64,000 bases of DNA from Pacificispira sp040217575 (GTDB lineage Bacteria; Pseudomonadota; Alphaproteobacteria; UBA8366; Aestuariispiraceae), in contig JAVJPW010000006.1 in assembly GCA_040217575.1 (NCBI GenBank), forward strand, positions 682,001 to 746,000, given 5' to 3'. Of this stretch, positions 1-8,268 are shown piece after piece. A model generated the notes under the pieces. That model ran no database searches and had not been told where the DNA came from. It saw only the letters and a list, made by a program, of their open reading frames with translations. The translations under genes were made by a program, and so were the position numbers. How positions within the stretch are numbered: position 1 is the stretch's first letter; every line of letters starts with the position of its first letter.

Positions 1-2
1 CA

Positions 3-437
3 TGGGCGGGCGGGGTGAACCTGCTGGGCGATCAGATTCCCGGAACCCACGGCACGGTCAATCTGGAATACCTTCTGACCCACCAGCCGGACTTCTATGT
101 CGCAACGGCGATCGGTTCCCCACATAGCGCAGACCGGTTTCCCGAACGTATCGTCCTGGGGGCCGGGGCGGACGCGGATATGGCACAGGCATCGTTGTCC
201 CATATCCACGAACGACAGGGACTAAGCCAGCTGGATGCCGTCCAGGACGGGCGGGTTTTCGCCCTGTGGCACCATTTCTACAACACACCGATGCATGTCG
301 CGGCGGTACAGGCCATGGCCCAGTGGCTTCACCCCGACCTGTTTTCGGACCTGAATCCGCGGGCGACGCTGGAAGAATATTTTCAGCGGTTTCAGCCCAT
401 TCCACTGAACGGCGTCTATTGGACGGGGGTTGAATAG
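3..437 (+). CDS. Iron-complex ABC transporter substrate-binding protein, C-terminal part
   Basis: The frame is already open at the window edge, so the N-terminal part is missing and about 144 residues remain. They look like the C-terminal lobe of a Peripla_BP_2 (FepB/BtuF-class) periplasmic binding protein. The NLEYLLTHQPDFYV stretch is the usual 'sequence leading to PD' strand, and the end shows the typical final helix VQAMAQWLHPDLF. Proteins of this class carry ferric siderophores, heme or cobalamin to an FecCD-type permease. The next gene is such a permease, 7 bases downstream, and ExbBD/TonB genes follow, so ferric chelate or heme is the likely cargo. The exact ligand cannot be told from this fragment. 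Confidence 0.85.
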   Translation, partial: WAGGVNLLGDQIPGTHGTVNLEYLLTHQPDFYVATAIGSPHSADRFPERIVLGAGADADMAQASLSHIHERQGLSQLDAVQDGRVFALWHHFYNTPMHVAAVQAMAQWLHPDLFSDLNPRATLEEYFQRFQPIPLNGVYWTGVE

Positions 438-444
438 GTAGCGT

Positions 445-1536
445 ATGAAGGAAGTTTCCGCTCTGGCGGACGGTGCGGCGCAGGGGTTGCCGCGCCGTTC
501 GCTTGCCTGTCGTTATCGCGGTTTTGTTCGTGTCCGGATGCTCTGGCTTGCGGTCTTTGCCATGGCATTGATTGCCAGCATCCTGCTGAACATCGTGACC
601 GGCCCTGCCGATCTTTCCCTGAAAGCGGTTCTGAACGGGATTCTGAACCCGTCGGACCTGTCGGCGGGAACTTACGTGATCCTGTGGGAGGTGCGCCTGC
701 CAATTGCGGTGATGGCCGTTCTGGTGGGCGCCTGTCTGGGTCTGGCGGGGGCAGAGATGCAGACGGTCCTGAACAATCCGCTGGCCAGTCCTGCAACCCT
801 TGGCCTGTCCTATGCCGCGACGTTGGGAGCCTCTTTGGCAATTGCTTTCAATCTGGCGGACCCTTTCGGCCTGTCAGAGGAATTCGTTTCCCCCTTCTTT
901 GCCTTTTTCGGCGCGGTTGCGGCAATGAGCCTGATCCAGACACTGTCGCGCCTTTACGGTGCGACGCTGGAGGTGGTGATCCTGTTCGGTATCGCGCTTG
1001 TCTTTGCCCTGCAGGCGCTGGTTTCACTGGTACAGTTCGTGGCTGATTCAAACAGCCTTCAGCAGATCGTGTTCTGGACCATGGGAAGCGTTGCGCGCGC
1101 CACGTGGCTGAAAATCGGTATCGTGGGTGCTGTTCTGGTCGTCACCGCCTGCATGTCCTGGATGCAGATCTGGAAACTGACGGCACTTCGGACCGGTGAG
1201 GATTTTGCCGAAGGTGCCGGTGTCGGCGTTAAGCGCCTTAGGATGATGACCCTTCTGCGGGTCAGTGTGCTGGCCGCAATCGCGGTGTGTTTCACGGGCG
1301 TTATTGGTTTTGTCGGACTTGTGGCGCCCCACGTCGCGCGCCTTGCGGTGGGGGAAGATCACCGGTTCTACCTGCCGGCTTCGGTGCTGGCGGGGGCTTT
1401 TATCCTGTCCAGCGCGTCGATTGCCAGCAAGTCGCTGATCCCGGGCATCCTCATTCCCGATGGCATTGTAACGGCGCTGGTGGGCGTTCCGCTGTTCCTT
1501 GTGCTGGTCCTGACCCAGATGCGGCGGGGGCACTGA
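445..1536 (+). CDS. FecCD-family iron-complex ABC transporter permease
   Basis: A 363-residue, very hydrophobic protein of the BtuC/FecCD family, which forms the inner-membrane channel for ferric siderophores, heme or B12. Family marks include the LPIAVMAVLVGACLGLAGAE stretch near residues 85-105 (family: RLPR..A.l.GaaLa.sGa..Q) and the C-terminal GFVGLVAPHVAR segment that contacts the ATPase. The first 30 residues are polar and atypical, so a start at the internal ATG near 538 is possible. It lies between the binding-protein gene and the ATPase with almost no spacing, so it is part of one transcript. Confidence 0.92.
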   Translation: MKEVSALADGAAQGLPRRSLACRYRGFVRVRMLWLAVFAMALIASILLNIVTGPADLSLKAVLNGILNPSDLSAGTYVILWEVRLPIAVMAVLVGACLGLAGAEMQTVLNNPLASPATLGLSYAATLGASLAIAFNLADPFGLSEEFVSPFFAFFGAVAAMSLIQTLSRLYGATLEVVILFGIALVFALQALVSLVQFVADSNSLQQIVFWTMGSVARATWLKIGIVGAVLVVTACMSWMQIWKLTALRTGEDFAEGAGVGVKRLRMMTLLRVSVLAAIAVCFTGVIGFVGLVAPHVARLAVGEDHRFYLPASVLAGAFILSSASIASKSLIPGILIPDGIVTALVGVPLFLVLVLTQMRRGH

Positions 1537-1538
1537 CG

Positions 1539-2342
1539 ATGCTGGATGTAAAGGGCGTCTCCCTTTCCTATGGGCGAACGGCCGTCATATCGGACCTGAC
1601 GCTGACGGGCTTCGAACCCGGCGAACTGGTCGGTATTCTGGGCGCGAACGGGGTTGGAAAATCGACCTTTCTGCGCGCGGTTGCGGGCATGGGCCGATAT
1701 TCCGGTCGGATCTCTATAAAGGGTGAGGACCTGCGGGCGTTAAGCGCACCCGAACGCGCCGCCAGCATTGGTTATGTCCCGCAGACGGCACCGCAATCCA
1801 GCAACTTCGTCGCCTATGAATTTGTCATCAGTGCCTGTCGTTCTGCGGTTCCGGATCTGTCCCGCGACGTTCTGGAGGAGCGGACCGAACAGGTGTTCCG
1901 GACGTTGGGGCTGCAGGACCTTGCGTTTCGACGGCTGAACCGGATGTCCGGCGGACAGCGGCAGCTGGTCGGTCTGTCTCAAATTCTGGTTCGGGATCCG
2001 GACCTGATGCTGCTGGACGAACCCAGTACGGGATTGGATCTGCGATGGCAGATCGTCGTCTTCGACCTGTTCAGGGCGCGATTGCGTGAACGCGGTGGGC
2101 TGTGCCTTGCCGCCCTTCACGACATGAACCTGGCGCTCAGGCATTGCGATCGTCTGGCGGTGCTGGCGGATGGCGGCCTGATTGCGTTCGGGGCCCCGGC
2201 TGAAGTCATGACGCCCGATGTGTTGCGACGGGCATTCGGTGTCGAAGGACGAATAGAGGTGGGATCACAAGGAACACCCATTGCGGTGATCGACAGCGCC
2301 GGCGACGCGCTGAGCAAATTTGGCAAGGAATGGAGGCCCTGA
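1539..2342 (+). CDS. Iron-complex ABC transporter ATP-binding protein
   Basis: A 267-residue ABC ATPase of the FecE/BtuD type. Visible parts are Walker A GANGVGKS at about residue 35, signature MSGGQRQ, Walker B LMLLDEP and the switch histidine in LAALHDMN. The start chosen is the ATG two bases after the permease stop. An upstream in-frame extension exists but would overlap the permease by 250 bases and has no family similarity. It energises the permease encoded just upstream. The stop codon overlaps the start of the next gene (TGATG). Confidence 0.93.
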   Translation: MLDVKGVSLSYGRTAVISDLTLTGFEPGELVGILGANGVGKSTFLRAVAGMGRYSGRISIKGEDLRALSAPERAASIGYVPQTAPQSSNFVAYEFVISACRSAVPDLSRDVLEERTEQVFRTLGLQDLAFRRLNRMSGGQRQLVGLSQILVRDPDLMLLDEPSTGLDLRWQIVVFDLFRARLRERGGLCLAALHDMNLALRHCDRLAVLADGGLIAFGAPAEVMTPDVLRRAFGVEGRIEVGSQGTPIAVIDSAGDALSKFGKEWRP

Positions 2343-2686
2343 TGGAGTTCTGTTACACAACCGTCAAGACGGACAAGGCCAGCAAGTATCTGCAACAGCT
2401 GTGCAAGCATTTCCGGCACAAGGTGACGGTCGACTTCGACCCGCAGAACGGCCGGGTCGATTTTCCGGGCGGGGTCGTCCATATGCTGGCCGGGGAAGAA
2501 GGGCTGTCTTTCTTTTGTCGCGCCGATATGGATGACGGCATTCCCCGCATGAAATCCGTGCTGGACAGCCATCTTCTGAAGTTTGCCTGGCGGGAAGAAC
2601 TGGACATTCGCTGGATTGAAGGACTGCCGGACCAACTGCCGTTGGACCGGGCGCCGGCACTGTCGGAACTGATCGACAATGCCTGA
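2342..2686 (+). CDS. DUF2218 domain-containing protein
   Basis: A 114-residue soluble protein matching the DUF2218 pattern: KASKYLQQLCKHF followed by HKVTVDFDPQNGRVDFPGG, then a helix with LDSHLLKFAWREEL. No enzymatic function is established for the family, but its members are often found beside siderophore or heme uptake genes. I chose the ATG at 2342, which overlaps the ATPase stop and has GGAGG five bases upstream, over an in-frame ATG 12 bases earlier. Its place inside the uptake operon suggests a role in handling the imported iron complex; that is inference. Confidence 0.8.
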   Translation: MEFCYTTVKTDKASKYLQQLCKHFRHKVTVDFDPQNGRVDFPGGVVHMLAGEEGLSFFCRADMDDGIPRMKSVLDSHLLKFAWREELDIRWIEGLPDQLPLDRAPALSELIDNA

Positions 2687-3338
2687 ATATCTGATGCAGC
2701 TGGACATGGACGGCAGGCTGGCGTTTCTGTCGGCCGGCGGCCCGATCGTCTATCTTCTGTGCGGCCTGTCCGTGGTGGCGTTGACCGTCGCGCTGGCAAA
2801 GGCGTGGCAGTTCATCCTGGCGGGCGTCTTTCGCGGTGGACGTGCACGGCGTGCGGCGAACCTGTTCCGCACCGGTGCCGTTGACGATGCCCGTCTTGCC
2901 GCAGGCGGCGGCGATGTCAGAAGCCGGGTTCTTCTTCTGGCCATGAATGCAAAACTCACGGCGTCGGTCAGCCGGGAAGACGCAGCCGACGAAGTCGCAC
3001 GCGTTACTGACAGCATCATCCAGCGGCTGGGGGGATACCTTCGTCTTCTGGAACTGATAGCAACCCTGGCGCCGCTTCTGGGTCTTTTGGGCACCGTTCT
3101 GGGGATGATCGACGCATTCCAGTCCATGGAGGATGCGGGTGCACAGGTCGATCCGTCCGTTCTGTCCGGCGGAATCTGGCTTGCCTTGCTGACCACCGCC
3201 GTCGGGCTGGGGGTCGCCATTCCATCGGTTGCTGCGCTGAATTTCTTTGAACGGCGCCTGGAAGTCCTGTCGCACGATTTGGACGATCTGGTGGGCATGG
3301 TCTTCTTCGACGCACTGGGTAAGTCGGCACACGAATGA
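2679..3338 (+). CDS. exbB: MotA/TolQ/ExbB proton channel family protein
   Basis: A 219-residue inner-membrane protein with a first hydrophobic segment near residues 18-40 and two more in the C-terminal half. The TLAPLLGLLGTVLGMIDAF segment is the hallmark of ExbB/TolQ/MotA channels. With ExbD it forms the proton-driven motor that energises TonB. It overlaps the DUF2218 gene by 8 bases and is followed by two exbD genes and tonB. The set therefore supplies energy to an outer-membrane TonB-dependent receptor that is not in the window. Confidence 0.92.
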   Translation: MPEYLMQLDMDGRLAFLSAGGPIVYLLCGLSVVALTVALAKAWQFILAGVFRGGRARRAANLFRTGAVDDARLAAGGGDVRSRVLLLAMNAKLTASVSREDAADEVARVTDSIIQRLGGYLRLLELIATLAPLLGLLGTVLGMIDAFQSMEDAGAQVDPSVLSGGIWLALLTTAVGLGVAIPSVAALNFFERRLEVLSHDLDDLVGMVFFDALGKSAHE

Positions 3339-3769
3339 TGACAGCGCGGTCGGCCATCGCCGGAAACAGGCGGCCAGTTCGCCGGGGTGCGCGGATCAGC
3401 CTGACGCCGCTGGTCGATGTTGTCTTCATTCTGGTGATCTTCTTCATGCTGGCATCCAGCTTTTCGCGCACGAACACGGTAGAGGTCGTTCCGCCCGCCG
3501 CACCGTCCGGCAGTGCTGGCGCTCAGGTAGACCATGCGACGCTGACGATCCTGGGACAGGGGGCTTATGATCTGGACGGCGAACTGCTGAATGACGCTGC
3601 GATTGGCCCCCGACTTCGGGCGTTGCACGGGGAACGGCTGATCGTCAGAACGGACGGTGCTGCGCGGCTTCAGGATGTGGTTGCCTTCCTGGATTTGGCG
3701 CATTCGGTCGGTCTTTCCGGTTTTGCCCTGGCGACGGAACGGGTGCGCGATGAAGAGTCTGACCGATGA
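3335..3769 (+). CDS. exbD: ExbD/TolR biopolymer transport protein, first copy
   Basis: A 144-residue protein with a short basic N-terminus, one membrane helix (about residues 25-45) and a periplasmic domain. The helix begins ISLTPLVDVVFILVIFFMLA and so keeps the conserved aspartate that is essential for proton use in ExbD/TolR. The start overlaps the exbB stop (ATGATG). Compare the second copy immediately downstream, where this aspartate is asparagine. Confidence 0.92.
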   Translation: MMTARSAIAGNRRPVRRGARISLTPLVDVVFILVIFFMLASSFSRTNTVEVVPPAAPSGSAGAQVDHATLTILGQGAYDLDGELLNDAAIGPRLRALHGERLIVRTDGAARLQDVVAFLDLAHSVGLSGFALATERVRDEESDR

Positions 3770-4179
3770 AAAGGCGGCGCGCCAGACCGGGGCCGTCGCG
3801 CCGCCGCAAGGATTCGGAAGATCATATCCTTCCGTTGATCAACATCGTCTTCTTGTTGCTGTCGTTCTTTCTGATCGCCGGGCAGATTACGAAAACCAAC
3901 CCGATAGAGATTTCGCCGCCGAACTCGGTGAGTGAACGGCCGGACCGTCCGAACGATGCGACCGTTCAGATCGATGCCGACGGAACGCTGACAATCAACG
4001 GCGTTGAAGCACATGAGCCGGATTTGGCGATGCTGTTTGCTGAAAGGGAAGCAGACGTGCCCCTTCGCGTTTACGCAGACGGTGACGTGAATGCAGGGCT
4101 GGTCCTGCAGCTGTTCCAAGACTTGCGCCGCATCGGCTGGAACAGGGTAATTTTGGTTACGACAAGGCCGCCCGCATGA
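3766..4179 (+). CDS. exbD: ExbD/TolR-like protein, second copy with Asp-to-Asn change
   Basis: A 137-residue ExbD/TolR family protein with a basic N-terminus, one membrane helix and a periplasmic domain. The helix reads LPLINIVFLLLSFFLIAG: the position of the conserved membrane aspartate (PL[IV]D in the family) is asparagine, encoded by AAC at about 3841-3843. In E. coli this aspartate is needed for motor function, so this copy may be a structural partner of the first ExbD rather than the proton carrier. It overlaps its neighbours by ATGA on both sides. Confidence 0.88.
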   Translation: MKRRRARPGPSRRRKDSEDHILPLINIVFLLLSFFLIAGQITKTNPIEISPPNSVSERPDRPNDATVQIDADGTLTINGVEAHEPDLAMLFAEREADVPLRVYADGDVNAGLVLQLFQDLRRIGWNRVILVTTRPPA

Positions 4180-5279
4180 GAAACATCGGCTGGCTTGAAT
4201 GGGGCGGCGCGCTTGTTCTGGCCCTGGGACTGCACCTTGGGGCAATTGCCGGGTACCGGCCGGAACCGGAACAGGGGGCGGAAGATGTTGGATCCGGCGG
4301 TCTGCAGGTTTCGATTACCATGACCGCAGCCCTGGCGGGTGCGGATGCAGACCGCACCGGGGAAGTGGAAGGGGCTATCGAGCCGGAGGCGCCGCCGGAC
4401 ACCGAAACGGCCGAAGAACCGGCGGAAGATGCATCGCATGTGGCTGCACCCGAACCGGAACCCGTCGCCGAACAGGAAGCTTTACCGGAAGTTTCGCCGG
4501 AATGGTTGCCGGAGCCTGCACCCATTTACGAACCTGAAATGGCGGCGGAACCGGAGCCGGACCGACCGCTCGAGTCCGAGCCTTTGCCAGAGCCCGAACC
4601 TTTGCCCGAGCTCGAACCTTTGCCGGTGCCTGAGATAGAGCCTGTGTCTGAGCCTGAACCTGACACTGACCAGGTACAGACTTTGCCGAGGCCGCTGGCG
4701 AAACCCGCCATCCCCTCACGGCCGGTTTCACCCGAAGAACCAGTCGCACCGACACAGGTTGCGCAATCCCCGTCCCTTCAGCCGGAACCAACCGAAGAAG
4801 CCGCACAGGCGCATGCGGCGGAAGCACCGGTTGAGGCACCGGCCCGGGAACAGGCATCACAAGCCGCAGCCCCTGCGGTGTCGCGCGCACAGACCCAAAG
4901 CGCCGGCCGCGTGGAGGAGGGGGCGGACCCGGGTCAGGCAACGGATACAGCCACTACCGAAGGCGGGGCCGCGGTCGCGGCGGCTTCGCCGGACTATATC
5001 GCGCAACTGCGCTATTGGCTGGAACGGCACAAGGAATACCCGCGCGAAGCACGGCGCAGACGCATGCAGGGAGTTGTCGTGGTGGCGCTTCGGATCGGTC
5101 GTGCCGGTGAAATCATGGCACAGGAAATACGCGACGCTTCCGGCCACGAACTCCTGGATGAAGAGACGCTGGCGATGTTGCGCCGTGCGACCCCATTGCC
5201 TCCATTTCCTGACGGTATGGAAGGGGCCTTCATGGATATTGTTGTGCCGATCGAATATTCACTTCGGGGCAACCAATAG
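4176..5279 (+). CDS. TonB family energy transducer
   Basis: A 367-residue TonB-type protein. An N-terminal membrane anchor (about residues 8-27) is followed by roughly 230 residues very rich in Pro and Glu, which would span the periplasm. A TonB C-terminal domain (about residues 275-365) contains the usual LERHKEYPREARRRRMQG motif and an ASGHELLDEETLAML helix. It links the ExbBD motor to an outer-membrane receptor. The spacer is longer and more acidic than in enterobacterial TonB, where it is Pro-Glu/Pro-Lys. Last gene of the uptake operon. Confidence 0.92.
   Translation: MRNIGWLEWGGALVLALGLHLGAIAGYRPEPEQGAEDVGSGGLQVSITMTAALAGADADRTGEVEGAIEPEAPPDTETAEEPAEDASHVAAPEPEPVAEQEALPEVSPEWLPEPAPIYEPEMAAEPEPDRPLESEPLPEPEPLPELEPLPVPEIEPVSEPEPDTDQVQTLPRPLAKPAIPSRPVSPEEPVAPTQVAQSPSLQPEPTEEAAQAHAAEAPVEAPAREQASQAAAPAVSRAQTQSAGRVEEGADPGQATDTATTEGGAAVAAASPDYIAQLRYWLERHKEYPREARRRRMQGVVVVALRIGRAGEIMAQEIRDASGHELLDEETLAMLRRATPLPPFPDGMEGAFMDIVVPIEYSLRGNQ
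4382..4850 (+). repeat. Pro/Glu-rich low-complexity coding repeat of TonB spacer
   Basis: This segment encodes imperfect short repeats such as EPEPLPELEPLPVPE. At DNA level, units like 'gaacctttgcc' recur around 4590-4630. It forms the extended periplasmic spacer of the TonB protein. Such repeats can change length between strains. Confidence 0.7.
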
Positions 5280-5409
5280 CGCGTTGAATTCGGTTGGACC
5301 GGCCAAGGGTCAACGACCTTACGAATTTATATGTTGCGAGTTATTATCAGTTGCATCATAAACGTAGAGTATCGGCAAATATGGGGGTCGCCGTTGCCGA
5401 AGCAGCACA

Positions 5410-6387
5410 ATGTCCATTGGCGCCGGGATTTGTGGGGAATGGCTTGGGATGCGCATGCTTGAACGGCCCTTTAATCATGAAGATGTCGCCTTTTTCTCTG
5501 CGGCGCGAGATCGGGACGAGAACCGCACGCAGGGGCTTCTGCGCAATTTGGAAGTGCCGTCGGGACTTGGCGTGCATGTGACCGATACGGTCGACGTTTC
5601 CGAAAATTCGGAAAAATGGAATATGGCGCCTGCCTTTGTGGTGGCGATCATTCTGGAAGGGGTGCTGGAAGCCCGTTTGGACAATGAGGTGATGCACCTT
5701 GGCACCGGGGCGAAACCGATCGGCCAATACTGGAATCTGGTTCATGAAACCAGGATAGAGCGCATGGCGAACAAGGGGACCCATGTCCGTAAAGTCATAA
5801 TTGCCGTGCCCCGCCACTGGATCGACGCGATTGTCCGCGATCTTGGTTCCGGAAGCCGCTTTGTACCGGAAGAAATGACGCGGCATTATGCACGGGGAAC
5901 TTGGGCGCCGTCGCCCCATGCGATTTCCATGGCCGAACAGCTTGTCCGTCCGTCATCCGAAATTCCAAGTTTGCAGCTGCTTTCCACCGAGATCATGGCG
6001 ACGGAAATCGTGAAGGAAGCAATTCAGGCCATTCTTTCTTCGTCGCACAATGACAGTCTGGCGCCCACCACTGTCGAAGCCAGGCGGGCAAAAGACGTCC
6101 GCGACCGCATTCTGGATGACCTGTCCGCAGACCTGAATCTGGAAAGCCTGGCGCGCGAACTGGGCGTCAGTGTCGGATCGATGCAGGCGGCGTTCAAGGC
6201 AACCTATGCCACGACCATCGGCGCCTTTATTCGTACCGAACGCCTGGCAAGGGCGAAATATGCGATCGAGTTCGAAGGCCGCCGTGTCAGCGAAGCCGCA
6301 TACCTGGCAGGCTATGACAGCCCGGCGAGCTTTTCGACGGCCTTCCGTCGAGAATTCGGCTTCATGCCGTCCCGAATGAAGCGATGA
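5410..6387 (+). CDS. AraC family transcriptional regulator
   Basis: A 325-residue regulator. The last ~100 residues carry the two helix-turn-helix motifs of AraC/XylS proteins: LNLESLARELGVSVGSMQAAF, then VSEAAYLAGYDSPASFSTAF and the closing EFGFMPSRMKR. The N-terminal 200 residues have the general look of the ligand-sensing half of PchR-like regulators, but I cannot assign a ligand. Its position 130 bases after the TonB gene suggests that it senses the imported iron complex and controls this uptake locus; that is inference. No strong ribosome site precedes 5410, and the ATG at 5449 is an alternative start. Confidence 0.85.
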   Translation: MSIGAGICGEWLGMRMLERPFNHEDVAFFSAARDRDENRTQGLLRNLEVPSGLGVHVTDTVDVSENSEKWNMAPAFVVAIILEGVLEARLDNEVMHLGTGAKPIGQYWNLVHETRIERMANKGTHVRKVIIAVPRHWIDAIVRDLGSGSRFVPEEMTRHYARGTWAPSPHAISMAEQLVRPSSEIPSLQLLSTEIMATEIVKEAIQAILSSSHNDSLAPTTVEARRAKDVRDRILDDLSADLNLESLARELGVSVGSMQAAFKATYATTIGAFIRTERLARAKYAIEFEGRRVSEAAYLAGYDSPASFSTAFRREFGFMPSRMKR

Positions 6388-6503
6388 TCAGGCAACCGTC
6401 CAAAAGCGCCTTTCCATTCGGTGGAAGAATGACGACAACCGCGTTAGTCTGACCCCGGCCGATCACGCATTGCGATTTCATCGGCCCGATCAGGGACGTA
6501 CGG

Positions 6504-8261
6504 GTGACCGAAATTCATCAGAATACCAACCGGTTCATTGTCGGTGCCGCCATTGGTTCCGGCAGCACGGCGATTGCCGCCGAAAGCGCCGGCTGCGATA
6601 TATTGCTGGCCATCAATGCCGGGCGCCTGCGCAGTATGGGGGCACCATCCATCGCCTGCATGCTGCCGATCTTTCAGGCGTCGCGCCTGACCAGGACGTT
6701 TGCTGTCGAAGAAATTCTGCCGCAATGCAGTGTGCCGGTTCTGTTGGGGCTCAACTGTTTCGAAGAAGAGCGCGACCTGAAACAGCAGGCCAAAGACCTG
6801 CGTTCTGCCGGGTTTGCGGGCGCCGTGAATTTTCCGACGTCCATGCACTATTCCAAGTCCCTTCAGCAGATTTTGAGCCGCGCCGGACGGGGAATGGAAC
6901 GTGAGTTGGAAACCCTTCTGGCGGTGAAGGCGGAAGGGTTGATGACCATGTTCTATTGCGCCGACCGGACACATGCCAGACTGGCCGCCGATGCCGGGAT
7001 CGACCTGATCTGCCTGAACCTGGGCTGGAATGTCGGTGGCCGCACCGGACACCAGCGGCGACAGTCGATCGAGGAGGTTGCCGTCAGCGTCCGAGATATC
7101 GGCAGGCTGATTAAACGAATCAATCCCGACGTGAAGTTCCTTCTGGAAGGGGGGCCGATCGTCACGTCAGATGATCTGGCACGCCTGATCCGGATCGCAC
7201 CGGTGGACGGTTATGTCGGCGGGTCGACGTTCGAACGTATGCCGCTGGAAGAATCGGTCGCAAAACAGATTGATGACTTTCGACGGGCCGGCACTGACCT
7301 GAATGCCCTGTCCAAGGAATATGCATCCCTGGCTGCGCTGGCCGCACGACACGGCTTTTATGGGAAGTCACAGCCTCTGCTGCGGTTCATGCGGCGGCTG
7401 AAGTCCATTGCGCGCGGAAGGTCGCCAATTCTGCTTCGTCTCGGTCCGGGGCAGGAACCGTCCCGGGCTGTTGCCGCCCTTGCCGGAATGTCCTCACAGG
7501 GGGACGCCGTGTATCATCTGGACATTCAGGGCGAAGACTATCCAGCCCGCGCACGGGCGTTGCTGTTTGGGCGTGGTGAGGAAGGAAGGGCGGAATCCGC
7601 CTTGCGACCGGGGCCGCTTCTGTCCGATGAAAAGATCGACTGGATTGTGTTTCGCGGCGCTGAATATCTTCCCGCCGGGTTGCAAAGGCGGCTTGCCCGC
7701 GCACTGACGGAAAACAGCTTCCGGCCTTCCGGACAGCGGCGAACCGCACCCTTACGGCCCAGACTTCTGTTTGTGACCACGGATGTGGCCGGGAATGCCG
7801 CCAATGACGTCGCGGGATTGGACCAGAACCTGGCCCAAATACTGAATCCTGTCTCGGTTCAGATGCCGCGGTTGGTCGACCGGGTGGATGACCTGGAAGA
7901 CCTGATCGAAGCCTATTCCACAGAGATGACGTTGGAACCGCTGACCCGCGATAGTTTCTCTGCAGAGGCTTTCCGGCTTTTGCGCGCCCATTCATGGACG
8001 GGAAATGAAGCCGAATTGCGAGCAACCCTGGGCCGTCTGTCAGATGGGACGTTCGAACGCCCCTATCAGCCCGAAGCGGTGTCCAGCATCCTGAACCCGG
8101 AATCCGAACGACCGGTAACCGGGCGAACGGAAAAGGACCGGATCATCCAGGCATTGTGGCAAAACGGATTCAGGCGCGGCAGGACAGCAACCGCCCTGGG
8201 GATGTCGCGAAAGACGCTGTATCTGAAGATAAAGAAATACGGTATCGGCGGCCCGCCCTAG
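6504..8261 (+). CDS. COG5564-type TIM-barrel (PEP hydrolase-like) fused to a degenerate sigma54-activator module and Fis-type HTH
   Basis: A 585-residue protein starting at GTG with AGGGA eight bases upstream. Residues 1 to about 260 are a TIM barrel of the PEP hydrolase-like family, with FAGAVNFPTSMHYSK and a LLEGGPIVTS phosphate-type loop. From about residue 283 the order follows an NtrC-type AAA+ domain (HGFYGKSQPLLRFMRRL, ..., SWTGNEAELRATL). However, Walker A is replaced by GPGQEP, the Walker B acids by VFRGAE, and the GAFTGA loop is absent. A Fis-type helix-turn-helix (RTATALGMSRKTLYLKIKKY) ends the protein. It is probably a DNA-binding regulator that senses through the TIM barrel but cannot hydrolyse ATP or remodel sigma54. 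Confidence 0.85.
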   Translation: MTEIHQNTNRFIVGAAIGSGSTAIAAESAGCDILLAINAGRLRSMGAPSIACMLPIFQASRLTRTFAVEEILPQCSVPVLLGLNCFEEERDLKQQAKDLRSAGFAGAVNFPTSMHYSKSLQQILSRAGRGMERELETLLAVKAEGLMTMFYCADRTHARLAADAGIDLICLNLGWNVGGRTGHQRRQSIEEVAVSVRDIGRLIKRINPDVKFLLEGGPIVTSDDLARLIRIAPVDGYVGGSTFERMPLEESVAKQIDDFRRAGTDLNALSKEYASLAALAARHGFYGKSQPLLRFMRRLKSIARGRSPILLRLGPGQEPSRAVAALAGMSSQGDAVYHLDIQGEDYPARARALLFGRGEEGRAESALRPGPLLSDEKIDWIVFRGAEYLPAGLQRRLARALTENSFRPSGQRRTAPLRPRLLFVTTDVAGNAANDVAGLDQNLAQILNPVSVQMPRLVDRVDDLEDLIEAYSTEMTLEPLTRDSFSAEAFRLLRAHSWTGNEAELRATLGRLSDGTFERPYQPEAVSSILNPESERPVTGRTEKDRIIQALWQNGFRRGRTATALGMSRKTLYLKIKKYGIGGPP

Positions 8262-8268
8262 CGCGGCA

